From positions 13,627,501-13,691,500 of the forward strand of contig NC_088323.1 of NCBI RefSeq assembly GCF_910592395.1: DNA of 64,000 nucleotides, given 5' to 3'. The notes beneath the pieces were generated by a model that worked only from the letters and a program-made list of their open reading frames with translations, searched no databases and had not been told where the DNA came from. Origin of the DNA: Lineus longissimus (Eukaryota > Nemertea > Pilidiophora > Heteronemertea > Lineidae). Position numbers and translations under genes: made by a program. Each line of letters begins with the position of its first letter. Position 1 is the stretch's first letter. Shown piece by piece: positions 48,536 through 61,000 of this stretch.

Positions 48536-51269
48536 TTAGAATTTACTATTAAACATTAAAACATTAAACAAAGTTTGGATCACTGTAATCAATGTTTTTT
48601 TCATAAAATCCTGAATGGCATCGTACAGATTCCATCTTCTAAGATGAATCATGTAGTCATTAAATGAGATGTCTCTCTGAACCACATTCTTGGTAATTCC
48701 CTTCAGTTTCTTTGCTTTTGAATCTTTTGCTGTGTAAGCAAACATCTTACTTCTCAAGGCAATGCATTCTATCATCTCTTCTCCTCCTAGCTCTTCCTTA
48801 AAGTAACCTGGTAACTTCTTCTTGATAGTGTCATAGAGTGGATGGGACTGCGTCCCGAGAGCTGACCTCGTGTAGGATTTCCGGTAGTTAATGAAGTCGA
48901 AAAGAAATTATCCTTAAGGTTTGTCAGGTCCTTCGTCAACTCGTCAGTCTTTAACTTTAAGACAAAACTGTTAGTGTCAAGATACAGTAGTTCCAGGTAC
49001 TTCTCACCATAGCAAGGTTGAAGAACATCATAGTAGAACTAATACATCAGAAGCTTAGACAATTACAAGACTGAAGCTCCGATGTAAATCGGTTTGTCGA
49101 ATCTCATGGATGTTTTCCTCATGCTAATAGCTGCGTTCTGTTCGTCGAATATGCAAATTGAGGAAAACCTAGGATTGACCATGAAACTCCTGGCTCTTTC
49201 TCCGTCTGTGACCAATTCAACTTCCATCCTGTTCCTTATGTTCTCATTTTTTTACTATAAAACGAGTTGTTCATAAGTTTTAAATAATCTTTCTCGAAAT
49301 CTTTAGTAGAATCCATCCTCCTTTTAGTGTTAAAATCAGTGTAGGGGGCCAACCACTTTGATTGTTTGAAACTTACCACAGAATGAACCTTCTTAAGAAC
49401 CATTCCTATCTTTAAGTAAAACTGTAGCATCCTGTATGCACTATGTAGTTGGTTTTATCCATTTGTGTCAGTATTAACTTTACTACATTAGATATTTTCC
49501 CCTTTCTGTCATCACCAAGTAACTCTCTCTGGTAAGGACTTAATTCATCATCATCGATTAAGAGAGATTCGGGACAGAATGGAAAGTTCTTTGATTTGAA
49601 CTTAATGTTTTCGGGGTAAGCCAAGTCTACCTCTAAGAAGTAGCCTACTTCGTCGTGCTTAGCCTACTTCGTTGTGCTTAGGAACTCCTTGTATCCAGCT
49701 TGACATCGTCCGAGAGCTTTTGGGTCTTTGGATTCCATCATCTCAAAACTGCCGTAGGGTTGAGGTTCCATCATTGCATGCCCGACCATAAAGGTTATTT
49801 GCATCGATGTAAAGTAGCTTGTGGTGCTAATCGGCCTTGACGTGTCTTGTTCCCATCACTCCTGAAATGCCTCCTCTTATCGCCTTTTCAGAAGTAAGTA
49901 AAATGCTTCAAACCAACTTGCCATGTTAAACCAGGTGCTGAGTAACAGTGACAAGGATCGATCTGAAAGTAGTTCAAATTAAATTTCTCAAAGAAATCAG
50001 CTAGAAGTAACACATCAGTTTTGAGGTACAGATCAATGAACTCTCCATGATTCTTGAAATTAAAATGATCCCAGGACCTATATCTTTTTAGCCTCTTCGT
50101 AAGCTGAATCATGTGCCATTTCATTCTTTAATTCGTCAAAGAACATAGACTTCTCAAAGTAAGTAACTTGATAACGTTCATGTGATGTGTAAATTAAAAG
50201 GAACAAGGAACTGATCCTTTCTTTCTCAATATATCTGAATTCCTCACTATCAAGGAACATTTGTATTGTAATTTTGAAGTCATCGCCCACCATTGATTTG
50301 GTTATGTTGTCTAAACCAGATTGAATGAATCTGTACGAGTCTAAAAACCTAAGACACCCGAACTGAAATTAAATGTTTTAGCAGGTATTTTAATTTTTTT
50401 ATGTTCAGGAAGTTTAGTTATTAATTAGGTGAGAATCGTAATTACTAAGATTATGGAAGAACACCGGAACAAACATGGCTTTCTTTTCATTCAAGTTGCA
50501 AGAGTTGTGAGCAACTCCTCGGTATCTACCCTTGTAGTGATCATGATCATTGTCGTAACCTAGCAATTGGTTAGAGTAGTAACTGTGTGTTTCTTTGTGA
50601 TATCTCTGCCAGTCTGACTTCGTCCCGAGAGCAGAGCTCGAATCAGACTCCGTCCCGACAGCAGAGCTCGAGTCTGCCTCTGTCATGACGAGAGTAACGT
50701 TGCAGTTCAGTTGATTAGATAATAATTCTTCCGTTCTGATTAATCAGTCTGAGCTGATTCATTCTGTAACTTAAAAACGTTAATATTAAGATTGTTGTCT
50801 TTCTCGATCTTTGAGATATCCTTTTGGATACATACAGGAAAGGAGTTAATTTTGATACAACCGTTATCTAGTTTGGCTAGTTCTTCTTAACTAGCTATAG
50901 TTTCAGGTGTGATTTTGTCGGATGTGACGTTGTAATATTCAGCAGCCAATAGACTCCATAGAAAACATTTATTATCATTTGATTGAATATTCATTACAGC
51001 TTTTGTTTTGAATGGTAGTTAAGTGTAATGACCGCCTTTACACTTTTGTATGAACAGATTGTGAGGTCACAAGACTTTATCACATTTAAAGACAAACCAC
51101 TTCCTTGAAAGAACCTCTCCCCAATCTGAGCCTTAATATAATTAAACTGATTTGTTATGGCATAAATCGCCTGATTCCTCGTAATTATGCTTTCCATTGG
51201 AGACTGAATGTGGTGGGTCGAGCTATGCTCTCTGGACGTAGTCCGGGTGACGCTTTCACCAGACCTCAT
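48536..51269 (-). pseudogene. POLB: Degenerate protein-primed type B DNA polymerase of the second Polinton
   Basis: In minus-strand order: N-terminal region (51,269-50,950: GERFFQGSGLSL, KAVMNIQSNDNKCF); zinc-type insert and Exo II (50,686-50,414: HYKGRYRGVAHNSCN, NLSNYDSHL); Exo III (50,124-49,888: LKTDVLLLAD); motif A (about 49,820-49,790: IDANNLYG); segment after motif A (49,624-49,412); motif B (49,430-49,236: KLMNNSFYSKK, Gly of FGK lost); motif C near 48,990 (LDTNS where YxDTDS is expected); C-terminal part (48,775-48,536: ALRSKMFAYT). Many stops and frame changes. Wording differs from the first Polinton's polymerase, so it is a different lineage. Confidence 0.85.
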
Positions 51270-51622
51270 GAACTCGGCAAAAAACGAGATATTATAATTT
51301 TGTGATGGTAATCATTAAGTTTGAATAGGACCTCGTCCAACTTATCTCTGTACTCATGAAACTGTTTTGCTTGTTTGTCAATTTTTAAAGGAATAGTGAC
51401 AACAGGACTACCGAATACTTTTCAGTTTCAGGTTTTATGCCATTTAGAAACATATTGTTGTTTATCAGATTAAGCAGAGAAGCATTTTCATATTCAGGAT
51501 AATAACCAAAATACTGTGTTATCACTCTTTCCCAATTTTCTATCACATTTTGGTAATAGTAGTAAAACCAATTTCCATTACTTTTGACTATCATGATATT
51601 GATAGACCTATCTAACTGTTCT
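51270..51622 (-). other. Probable N-terminal relic of the second Polinton; frame 51,385-51,594 not recognised
   Basis: A short frame (NGWFYYYYQNV, then a Leu/Asn-rich stretch) lies between the polymerase N-terminus and the HNH relic. No family recognised. Confidence 0.3.
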
Positions 51623-51960
51623 TTAAAAAGACCCCAATCTACTGTAGCACTCTTCTGTCTGTTTTTTCTTCCTTAGACACCGATCACATGTTAGACCAAG
51701 AGAAACATAGTTCTGGTAATACTTAAATTCCTTTATTGGTAATAAATGATCTAGCTCTTCTTCAACTATGGTTGTAATACATCTTTGGTAGTTTAACCAT
51801 TGTCTGAAGAATTCTTCGGAGCAACCTAAACCTAATCCTGAGAAACCAGTACCTTGTCCTTTAGATATCCTGTTTAGGCCAACTTTCACTTTATGTCTGT
51901 CTCTATTACCACTCTGATCAAGGTAATTACTTTTGAAATATGAATTCCAACAAGATCTAC
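51623..51960 (-). pseudogene. HNH-type endonuclease relic of the second Polinton
   Basis: An upstream Cys-rich SCWNSYFKSNYL segment, then in frame LNRISKGQGTGFSGLG and a core with EELDHLLPIKEF (Asp-His of HNH) followed by YYQNYVSLG and a Cys pair (TCDRC). The later Asn/His segment is not clear. It lies upstream of the polymerase, as in the first Polinton, where an intact HNH gene is at 14,792-15,316. Confidence 0.5.
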
Positions 51961-52019
51961 ATTTGTCTCTCTTACCATCTTTAGCGATTCACCATATCCT
52001 AAAGTCAAGGACTTGGTGA

Positions 52020-52132
52020 GCCCCCCCTTTAGGTCGGGGAGCACCCCGAACCCCCCCCCCCCTACGATAGCGTAACGTTTTTACCCAGTACAATGGAGGG
52101 GAAACCCCCCCCCCCCCCCCCCCCCCCCCCCA
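52020..52132. other. Long C-runs (G-runs on the minus strand)
   Basis: Four or more C-tracts, including one of over 20 bases near 52,107-52,130 and one near 52,051-52,062. The minus strand could form G-quadruplexes. The run lengths may be assembly artefacts. A further G-run lies at about 52,925-52,935. Confidence 0.6.
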
Positions 52133-52995
52133 TGTTGGGACCATCCATAGTTCCTTCCGACACATTTTTGTTTTGGTAATGTAATACATTGTGATTGTCC
52201 TTATTCACGGGAATCGGGCGTTTCCAGTGATTTACGACACATGTCCTCATGCATTCACTTTGGAAACGCATTTTAAAATAGATGTTACGTCTTGTTAATG
52301 GGGCACGTCATCATCGCGTACATTTGGGAAAAACTCCCTTACGAGACCGGAGCAGACGGCTGAAAGTAGTTTAATTATTGGCCGCTAGGGTGCAGTATGT
52401 CGCTCACCCGAATTTTTCACGCAACTTTTGCTAAATAGAGCTAGTTCTAGTTTGTGATTCATTTTGATACTTCAGATTTGGGCAGTAGACCAAAATAACT
52501 TAGTCGTCAGTGTGGTTTTAAGCAGGAAAAACGTATTTGTTTTTCTTAAAGTGCCTTTTTTGGACGGGTGTATGCGATTGTTTTGTTTATGTCACGTGAC
52601 CTCGACCATGTCGACACAAAATTGAAATAAACCACCCTTTTCTGTCATTATTTAGGACGGATATTTTTCTAATAAAAATATTAATTGGCCAATTTCTTAG
52701 GCATATGTGGCGAATTCCCATGAAGATTTAAATTAATTTCAACCAATGGGATAGCAACCACCACCGGAAGATCGCGGAGAAATCGTAAACTAAACGGAGT
52801 TAATTCAGCGCCATTTGGAAAAAAACCAAAAAAAATTGTTTGTAGGATATACAATAGTTACTCTCGTTATTTCTCATCATTATACTCCCGCACAGGCGCG
52901 TATCTTAAGAGCCCCTCCTAAGAAGGGGGGGGGGGCTTAGTAATTTCTCTTCACCACATTTTGTGCATTCCTTTCTTAGCGTTTCACCACATACT
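52133..52995. other. No gene seen
   Basis: About 860 bases between C-runs and the integrase relic without recognisable coding. Confidence 0.45.
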
Positions 52996-53217
52996 TTACA
53001 GTAATCTATTTATTTCTTCTATTCTTTGCGACTTCACTTTCTTTGTTGAGGTGAAGCCCGTAAATGTTGTACCATCTCCTTCGTTTTCAATCTTTCTGGC
53101 ATCTACTGGTTTCATACCTATTGATGAGTGAAATGAGTTGTTGTAACCACTGACCAAGTCATCTAACAGGTCAATCCACTTGTCGGTCTCCTTAGCAGGC
53201 CTTGATCTTTGATTCAA
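52996..53217 (-). pseudogene. INT: Polinton-type integrase, C-terminal fragment
   Basis: The segment KWIDLLDDLVSGYNNSFHSSIG followed by MKPVDARK is the end of an rve integrase core (the YN-x-x-x-HSSIG motif and P-x-x-A helix). The catalytic part is missing. It fits the relics of the second Polinton but could come from another integrase-bearing element. Confidence 0.65.
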
Positions 53218-53769
53218 TTCAGATGCCTTCTCTTAGCGGCGCAAACCAGTTTTAACTTGATTCAGGCAATTTTCCGTTGCTCGCTCATGCGTGAAAAGCT
53301 GGGTGTTTTGTACAGATTTGCATTAAACCCCTACCTACTGATATCCGTCGAAAATATTTTCCAAAATTATAAAGTGCTATTTTAGGGGTAATTTATCAAA
53401 CTGTATACTTTTTTAAACACCCTGAATAGGCTAAAAAATGTATTTCCAGGTTACTCGATGATCACGTAAATTTACTGTAAACGCATACATAGGTGTACAT
53501 ACCTCGGTACATTCGAGTTCATACATTCATGACAATACATGTGCTGATTTCTATCTGTATCCATTGGTGTAAGTAGACTTTGACCTGAAACATGTATACC
53601 TGACATGTGACATTCCTGGAATGGTGGAATGGGTTCGTAAGGGGACTTTTTTCCATGCCAGACACCATTTTGTGCCCAGTTCAGTCATCAATGAAAGCGG
53701 AACCATACCGTTTTTTCCAGTAAGCCAGTGAGGCGCGCGATATACAGAAACATGACACGTATTTCTACA
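53218..53769. other. No gene seen
   Basis: No coding or repeat pattern recognised. Confidence 0.45.
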
Positions 53770-53860
53770 GTGGTATTGGCGGAGGTAACGGGGGCAATAC
53801 ATCTGGAAGTTCAGTATGTCAAATCATAAGATAGTAAAGCAGTAGGCTGATGAAGCAGAT
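53770..53860 (+). repeat. Remnant of the ankyrin-unit intron
   Basis: GGTAAC, then AAATCATAAGATAGTAAAGCA, lines up with the intron start after the ankyrin exons (for example 28,267-28,315). No exon is left. This extends the ankyrin duplication 25 kb to the right. Confidence 0.45.
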
Positions 53861-54199
53861 ATGGGATGATGTACTGGAAGCCACGAATTTTTGCGGTCAT
53901 TTTATTTTTGCAAATTTTGCAGTCTACAAAATTCGGGAAAATAAAACTTGCAAGAAAATATTTTCTGATTAATAAAACGAAAGAAAATTTTGTAATTCGC
54001 CGAAATAAGTTTGATGCATGTATTTGTAGACACCGTAGACCTATGTTGTGTGTGTGTTTTATTTTGTTTACATCAAATGTAACAACCTTAGGTGTTTATG
54101 CTACCTGTTTCTCCGGTACAGGCTCCTCGCTGGGGCCTAAATTGAGGGCCTCTCTCAGTATGTCCTCATCCAACATCATGTTGCTGGCTTAGGCTTCAA

Positions 54200-54640
54200 T
54201 TCCTCTATACTGTTGTTCTAGCGTCGGACACCTTAATCTAACCAAGAGGCTGGTTCTGAGCTCGTTGGCGGGAATTTTCGATGTTTTAGGCTTCGTGGCG
54301 CCAGTCATCATGGTCGCCAAAAAAAACTGGCTACAGGAGCTATGTGGAAAGACAAATACCGATGGGACCAGAGCCTTCCCGAACCTGTCGCACAGAAGTG
54401 GATGGATTTTTTTTCAAAAGAGTGCAGAATCTGAAAACATTCAAAGTCGAAAGATGTTTAACTCCACCAGGATCCGCAGGACATTCAATACAGATCATCT
54501 TTCGCGACGCAAGCGAAAGTGAATTCGGTAGTGTTGCGTATATGCGATGGAAAACATAAGATCGGTACCAAACACGATTCGTCATCGCAAAAATCGAGGG
54601 TCGCCCCGGTGAAACCACTTTCGTTTGCATCTGAAATCAA
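54200..54640 (+). pseudogene. Second BEL/Pao fragment (end of reverse transcriptase and RNase H lead)
   Basis: Pieces SLAGIFDVLGFVAPVIMVAK, then LQELCG, a WDQSLPEPVAQKW segment and FRDASESEFGSVAYMRW are the standard BEL/Pao connection between reverse transcriptase and RNase H (F-D-x-L-G-F-x-x-P, D-A-S). At least two frame changes. The same region of the first BEL/Pao is at 29,790-30,100. Confidence 0.8.
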
Positions 54641-54649
54641 ATACTAATA

Positions 54650-57600
54650 ATAAATACAGTGCTCTGCATAAGTTTTAGGAATACCTCCCCAAATCCCTCT
54701 CATTTCCAATTGACATGATTGACCCTTTCCATCCTCAGGCCATTGTGTAATGTCCCTTCTTCTGTGTGCTCTCTTTGTGTGCTCCTCTATTGATAAAGAA
54801 TTGGCAGATATCCAGTCAAACTGCAGACTGGCTTCAGTTTGCATGTTAAAACACATAACACGAGATTTTTTAAATTATTCTTTGATGTTATGTAATCTCT
54901 TGTTGTTTACTCCTGAGTTAGCAGTTATCGGGGATTGTCCTTAGTTTGTATGTCAAATCACACCAGACTAATAGCTATTTCCCTTCAGTCTTGTGTTTGC
55001 TATTACATTTAGGATCTAATGACTTTGCAGATAAAGTGAACTTGTCGCCTCCATTCTGGTTGTGACTTTGTCCTCAAAAGACCTATTCGGGATGAATGGA
55101 GATAATAATTAAACACCACAGAATCTCTTTTCATGCAACAGCAATTATAAGGACATTTTGTCTTGTATTTCAATAACCACGATCATTGTATGCTCAGCTA
55201 GGCCTGTTGTTGATGAAACACAGCCCATGAAAATGGAGGACACTTTAATGTGAGGACTGAGTTGAATTCACATGATATTTATATCCCTCCTTCATTTAAC
55301 TGATTCTCGCCCTTCCCCAACTGTGCTCCTTTTTTTGAAAATTGCTTCGTTTGTTTCGCAAAAGCGTTCACTATTTTGCACTTTTCTTGAAAACAAATTA
55401 TCCTGTCCAAATACTGACTGTTCCCTGATTGCCTGTGAAATCACCTGATATAAATCTTGCCTCTCCTGTGTTGTGTATGCTGTAATTTGTATCTCTTTGT
55501 GGTGTCTCCTCCATGGTTGAAACAGTTCAAAGAGAGGTTGTGACAAGGACACCCATGTCCTCCAGTTTGGGACTGTCTCCTAGAAGACAAGTAAGACTGT
55601 TCCAAGATTGAGACAGGATGTGCCACATGAAAATTGGTTGAATGACAGGAACGGGAAAGGTGTTTGCAGTAAAATTTTAGCAATATGTAAATGGGCTAAC
55701 TAGCCATAAGGAGATAAACTGATCTGGCCTAAGATTACGCTACAACACTTGGCATGGCAACACTTTCTTTGCACCTGCCATGAAGACAATGAGGCAGACG
55801 ACAAGATATCCATCACAGGTCACACCGACTCGGAGACATGATAAAGACATGATAAAGTCACTGAGCGACTTTTATCTGAGATAAGAATAATAATAGGCCC
55901 CAAAATGTAAAATTATGTACAGACGATGCAGCGAAGATGCTTTGAGTATTAACAAGAAGCAGCTGTGTAATAAAGGGGCGATGAAAAAACATGGAGTAGG
56001 GTAAAGACCGCCTACTGATGCGACCCGGAATGGGAAAACGACATGGCACAACCAGGAGAGCAAAACAGAAAAGTGAGTGGAGGTGGGAAAGAACATAACA
56101 GCATGGCCTTGCTTTCAAGAAATAAATATTTGGAATGACCCTGTAATGTGGTCCAAGTTTATTGGATCTCTCAGGTCATGCGCCTGAGAAAAGAAATTTA
56201 GTTGGTGCAGGCATGTGCAGCCAGTGACCTGAGAGCGGGAATTTGCATGGTAATTAGCGATCCTGGAAGGCCGCGCCAAATATACCATCCACAAATGACT
56301 TTTCTTTAGCAGGAGCTTGCACCATTCAATGCTAAATGAGCATTGATAAATTGATAAATTGTTATTTGTAAATTGATCAATTGTTATTTGTAAAGCGCCT
56401 GTATCACTTGAAACAAATGTTCACCGGCGCTGGTGAGCTCTGTTGAAAAGAAGGGTCTTGAGTTCTTTGCGAAAGGTTGAGACATTCGATGTAGCTCTCA
56501 GGGTGGGGGAAAGAGAGTTCCACAGTTGAGGTGCTAACGTGGCGAATGCTCGACCTCCAAATGTTTTCAATCTATATATCCTGCAAATGAGAAGGTCCTG
56601 AGATTCAGAGCGAAGGTAACGAGGAGGCACGTAATGTTGGATGAGATCATTCAGGTAAATTGGTGCAAGCCGGTGGTATGCTTTGAAGGTCAGGAGGAGT
56701 AGTTTGAAAATTATACGCTCGCACACAGGCAGCCAGTGTAACTTGGCTAGCACCGGAGTAATGTGAGATCGCCGCATTGTCCTCAGTTTGAATGTAAAAC
56801 ACATAAGATTTTTAATGTCCATTCTTTGATTACTCTTGTTCTTTTCTCCTCAGTTAGCATATACATGTACTTCAATAAAATAACTGTCCTTAGTTGGTAT
56901 GTGAAAACACATCAGAGTATTTCTCTGGCTTACTTTGTGTGCTCCTTACTTAAAAATAAATTTGCAGATAGTCAAAGGGAATACTGTCCCAAGTTTCGAT
57001 TTAAAATCACCTCACATTTCTTCTCCTTCCTGTTTTTGTTAGTAGATATCCAATCAAAGGAGGACTTTCCTTAGTTTCCATATCTCAATTCACAACAGAT
57101 TAATCGCCCCTTGGCTCATACTGCGGGCTTCTTACTACTAGTATTAATTGATTCAAAGATATCCACACAAAAGGACTGCCGGTTAAAAATCGCATCAGAT
57201 GTTTGTCCCTTCGTCAGTGTTATATAAGCTCTCTTTGTTAGCATGGTTCCTTTTGAACAACAATATGCAGAAAGCTACTCAAAATGTGTACTGTTCGCAG
57301 TTTGCATTCTGAACCTCATATTAATTTTGCTTTCATTTGTTTCTCTTAGCCATCATTGTTTGCTCCACTCTTGAACACCAGCTTGCAAAAATCAAAGCAA
57401 AAGGAGGACTGTCCTTAGTTAGCATTTTAAACGCACTCAATTGTTAATCTCCATTCTTGGATTTTTCTTTTAACTCTTATTGTATGATGCTGCGATAGCA
57501 GATATGCACTTTAATTAGGACTTTTAGTTTCCATGTCTAATCACACCTGATTGATCACTCTTCTTCAATTTGCATTTTTCTAATTTTGCACTCCCGCCTT

Positions 57601-60600
57601 GAAAATATTTTTTTGTGTTTGCTTTCGCGATTTGCATCTTTCCTGAAAATGAATTTGCATATATCTTGTCAAAATGTGGACTTACTCCGTTTGCAGGAAA
57701 AAATATTTCATGATAATTTTGATTACTGTGTTTTGCAATGTCTGTCACTGTTCACTCCTTCCTTGAATATCAGCTTGCGCGGGTCCATGCAAGGAGCACT
57801 GTCTTCAGTTTGAATGTGAAAACACATAAGATTTCTTATGTCCATTCTTTGATTACACTTGTTGTTTTCTCCTCAGTTAGCAGATATCTAATGAAAGACA
57901 ACTGCCATTATTGTGCATGTCAAACACTCTCATCACCCTTCTTTAACACTGCATTGGCTTTAATTGTGTGCTACTCTCTTGAAAATTCTTTTGCAGTCAT
58001 CTAGTCAAAATGTGGTCTGTCCTGCAGTTTGCTTGTCCAAGTAACATCATATTGATTTTCCTTTCTGTTTTGTGTTAGATCTCAATGATTGCTCGTTTCT
58101 TGAATACATGCATGCAAAAGGAGGACGGTCCGCAGTTTGCATATAAAAACAAAATGGACTTCTTAAATGTGCATTCTACGATTAATGGTTTCTCTCATTG
58201 TTTGCTTCTGAGCACCGGATATCCACCTAAACAAGGACAAGCTATGGTTTGCATGCCAAATTATTAGATTAATCACCCTTCTTCAGTTTTGCATTGGCTT
58301 AAAATTGTGTGCTACTTTCTTAAAAATGAATGGGTGGATGTTCAATCAAAAGGAAAACTGTCCACAGTTTGCATGTGAAATCACCTCATACTTATTTTTT
58401 TACCTCAGTTCTGTAGTTTAAGTCTTGATTGTGCGCTGCCTTCTTGAACGAACATCAGCTTCCACAAATCCATGAAAGGGACGTTGTTGTCAGTTTGCAC
58501 GTGAAAACACATTAGATTTTTAATTCCTTTTTAAAGTATTGTACATATGTTCTGTAGTCTCTCAATGTTTCCTCGTGGCTTAGCAGATATGCTACTTTTT
58601 AGTTTCCATGTTTCCAATAGTTTCCATGTCAAATCACTTCAAATTAATTGATCTTAGGCTCACTTTGCGCGCTCCTTTCTAATTAGTTTGTCAACTCGAA
58701 ATGTGGACTATCTTTACTTCAAATTGCATCAGATTTATGGCCCTTCTTCAGTGTTATTTCAGCTCTCTTTGTTAGTTCCGAAATTGAGCAGAAGTTGGCT
58801 TAAAAAGGAGACATGTTCTCAGTGTGCATCATGAAATCACCTCACAGTACTATTTCGTCCGCTGGTTTCTGTTAGCTGTGATCCATTTTAACACCAGCTT
58901 GAACAAACCCATGAAAAAGGAGGACTGTTCTTAGTTTGCATGTGAAACACATCAGATTAATCACCATCCCTTCAATGATTCTCTGGCTAACCTTGTTTGC
59001 TCCTTTCTTAAAGTAATATCGAGTCAAGGCTCCATTCTGGAAAACGACTTTCCTTGCCTAACTTTCACTCATCTATTAACTTTTCTCGAAAACGAAGTTG
59101 CAGATATTCCGTCTAAATACGGACTGCATGTGAAATCACTGGATACAGATTTTGCTTTTTCTGTTTGTGTCAGCTGTAGGCTTGCACAATCCAATGAAGA
59201 AGGAGGACTGTCCTCAGTTTGAATGTGAAACACATAAGATTTCTAATGGCCATTCTTTGTTTTCTCTCACTGTTTTGCTCCCGAGTGGACCCTAGCAGAT
59301 ATATATCTACATTAAAATAACAGTCTTAAAAAGATCAGTTTTAAAATGAGAACGGTTCTCATTTGAACCCCTGATTTGTCCCAAACCAGAGGAAGTTCAT
59401 TTCTAAAATTGATTAGCACTGTCCACGGTTTCTACTTGAAATCACCGTATATTAATTTTTCATGTTTGTTCTATTCTTGAACATCATCATGCACAAAGCC
59501 ATGGATGCGGAGGACTGCCCTCAGTTTACATGTGAAAATACATACAATTTTAACGTCCATTCATGGATTTTAGGTCACCCCTCATTGTTTGCTCCTGAGT
59601 TGGCAGATGTCTACTTAACTGCATGCAGATTGTCCTTAGTTTAAATTCACATCATATTAATCACCTTTCTTTAGTTTTGCATTTGCTCACATTGTCTACT
59701 CCTTTCCTGAAAATAAATTTGCAGAGGAAGAAGATTGTCCTATGACAGTTTGCGTGTGAAATAACTGTGAATCAATGTTGAATCAACGTATAGCCTATTC
59801 ATTCATGATTTAGCCTACCTACTGTTATTTGCTGCTCTCTCAGTTGGCAGATAACCGCTCCAATATGGAGAGCTATCTTATAAGTTGATATCAGGTTCGA
59901 CTAATGTCCCGTCTTTAGTCTTTTTTCTTTGTTTTCTTTGTTTGCAGGTTTCGGGGACATCAGTTGGCAGAAATCCCATTAAAGTAGGAGTATTCTCAGT
60001 TGTCACATGGAATCAAATCGGACTGTTTCCGTCTTCTAGTTTGTGTTCACTGTCCTTGGGTTTGTTTTCCATTCTTAAAAATGAATTTTATGAGTTATGT
60101 ACCAGTCAAAAGGAGGACCGTTCTTAGTTTGCACGTCGCATCACATTTATGCCCCTTCTTCCGTGATATTTCAGCTCTCCTCATTTCAACTAAAATTTAC
60201 TTAAAAAGGAGACCTGTTCTCAGTATGCATCATGAAATCTTCTCACTATAATATTTCATCCACGGATTTCTGTTAGCTGTAATAACTGTTTGATCCATTT
60301 AAACATCAGCTTGCAACCCATGAAAAAGGAGGACTGTTCTTAGTTTGCATGTTAAACACATCAGATTAATCACTATCCCTTCAATGATTCTCTGGCTAAC
60401 CTTGTGTGCTCCTTTCTTAAAATAATATCGAGTCAAAAGGGGGCTCCCTTCCGGAAAATGACTTGTGTTGCCTAACTTTCATTCATTTTACCTTTCTTGA
60501 AAACGAATTTGCAGATATCCCGTCTAAATACGGACAACTTGTGAAATCACTGGATACAATTTTTGCTTCTTGTTTTGTGTCAGCTGTAAGCTTGCACAAA

Positions 60601-61000
60601 CCAATGCAAAAGGGGGACGGTCCACAGTTTGAATGTGAAACACATCAGATGTCGAATGCCCATGCTTAATTTTCTCTCATTGTTTGCTCTCGAGGTAGCA
60701 GATCTACATTTAAAAAATAACAGTCATGTCAAAACACTTCAGACTTATCTTATCACCCTTCTTCAACTTTGCGATGGCTTTAATCGCGTGCTCCTTTCTT
60801 GAAATTTGAATGAATGAATTTGCGTGCGGTAGGCTATATTTAATTTAGTCAAAACGAAGACGGTCCTCAGTATACATGTGAAATACCGTCACATCGACTT
60901 TTTTTACTGTATGTGGTGTTAGCTGCCATTGTTTTCTCCCTCTCAAACATCAGTTTACAATAATATATCCAAAAAGAGGTTTGTCCGCAGTTCGCACGAT
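54650..61000. repeat. About 6-kb array of diverged tandem repeats
   Basis: Recurring words: GGAGGACTGTCCT(C/T)AGTTTG, CATGTGAAA-ACACAT-AGAT, GTGTGCTCCTTTCTT, GAAAATGAATTTGCAGATAT and CCTTCTTCAG. They come in the same order every roughly 130-170 bases, with larger units of several hundred bases repeated (for example 58,905-59,010 against 60,330-60,430, and 59,190-59,240 against 60,600-60,650). No protein frame is kept through it. A 3' LINE piece at 56,330-56,822 interrupts it, and 55,690-56,330 holds little of the pattern. Confidence 0.7.
56330..56822 (-). mobile_element. CR1-like LINE, 3' end with the last reverse transcriptase codons
   Basis: The minus-strand frame 56,822-56,421 encodes HITPVLAKLHWLPVCERI, LLLLTFKAYHRLAPIYL, FGGRAFATLAPQLWNSL and STFRKELKTLLF, the complete C-terminal signature of a CR1/L2-type LINE. 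The short tail (to about 56,330) ends in repeats of TTATCAATTTA-like words, as expected for a microsatellite 3' end. The part upstream of HITPVL is lost, so the copy is 5'-truncated. Confidence 0.85.

Larger units (their letters stand above)
44400..53217. mobile_element. Second, degenerate Polinton-like element of another lineage
   Basis: Plus-strand small virion-type genes (44,400-47,190) are followed by minus-strand deoxynucleoside kinase, type B polymerase, HNH and integrase relics (47,772-53,217). The basic small membrane protein at 46,745 parallels the gene at 3,918-4,229 of the first element. Everything is broken, and later elements (a SINE, a Harbinger element and a MITE) sit inside, so it is far older than the first Polinton. 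Limits are uncertain; no terminal repeats were recognised. Confidence 0.7.

Noticed and set aside
55858-56118. A secreted or membrane protein frame
   Set aside because: Hydrophobic and Phe-rich in two overlapping frames, as expected from T-rich non-coding DNA.
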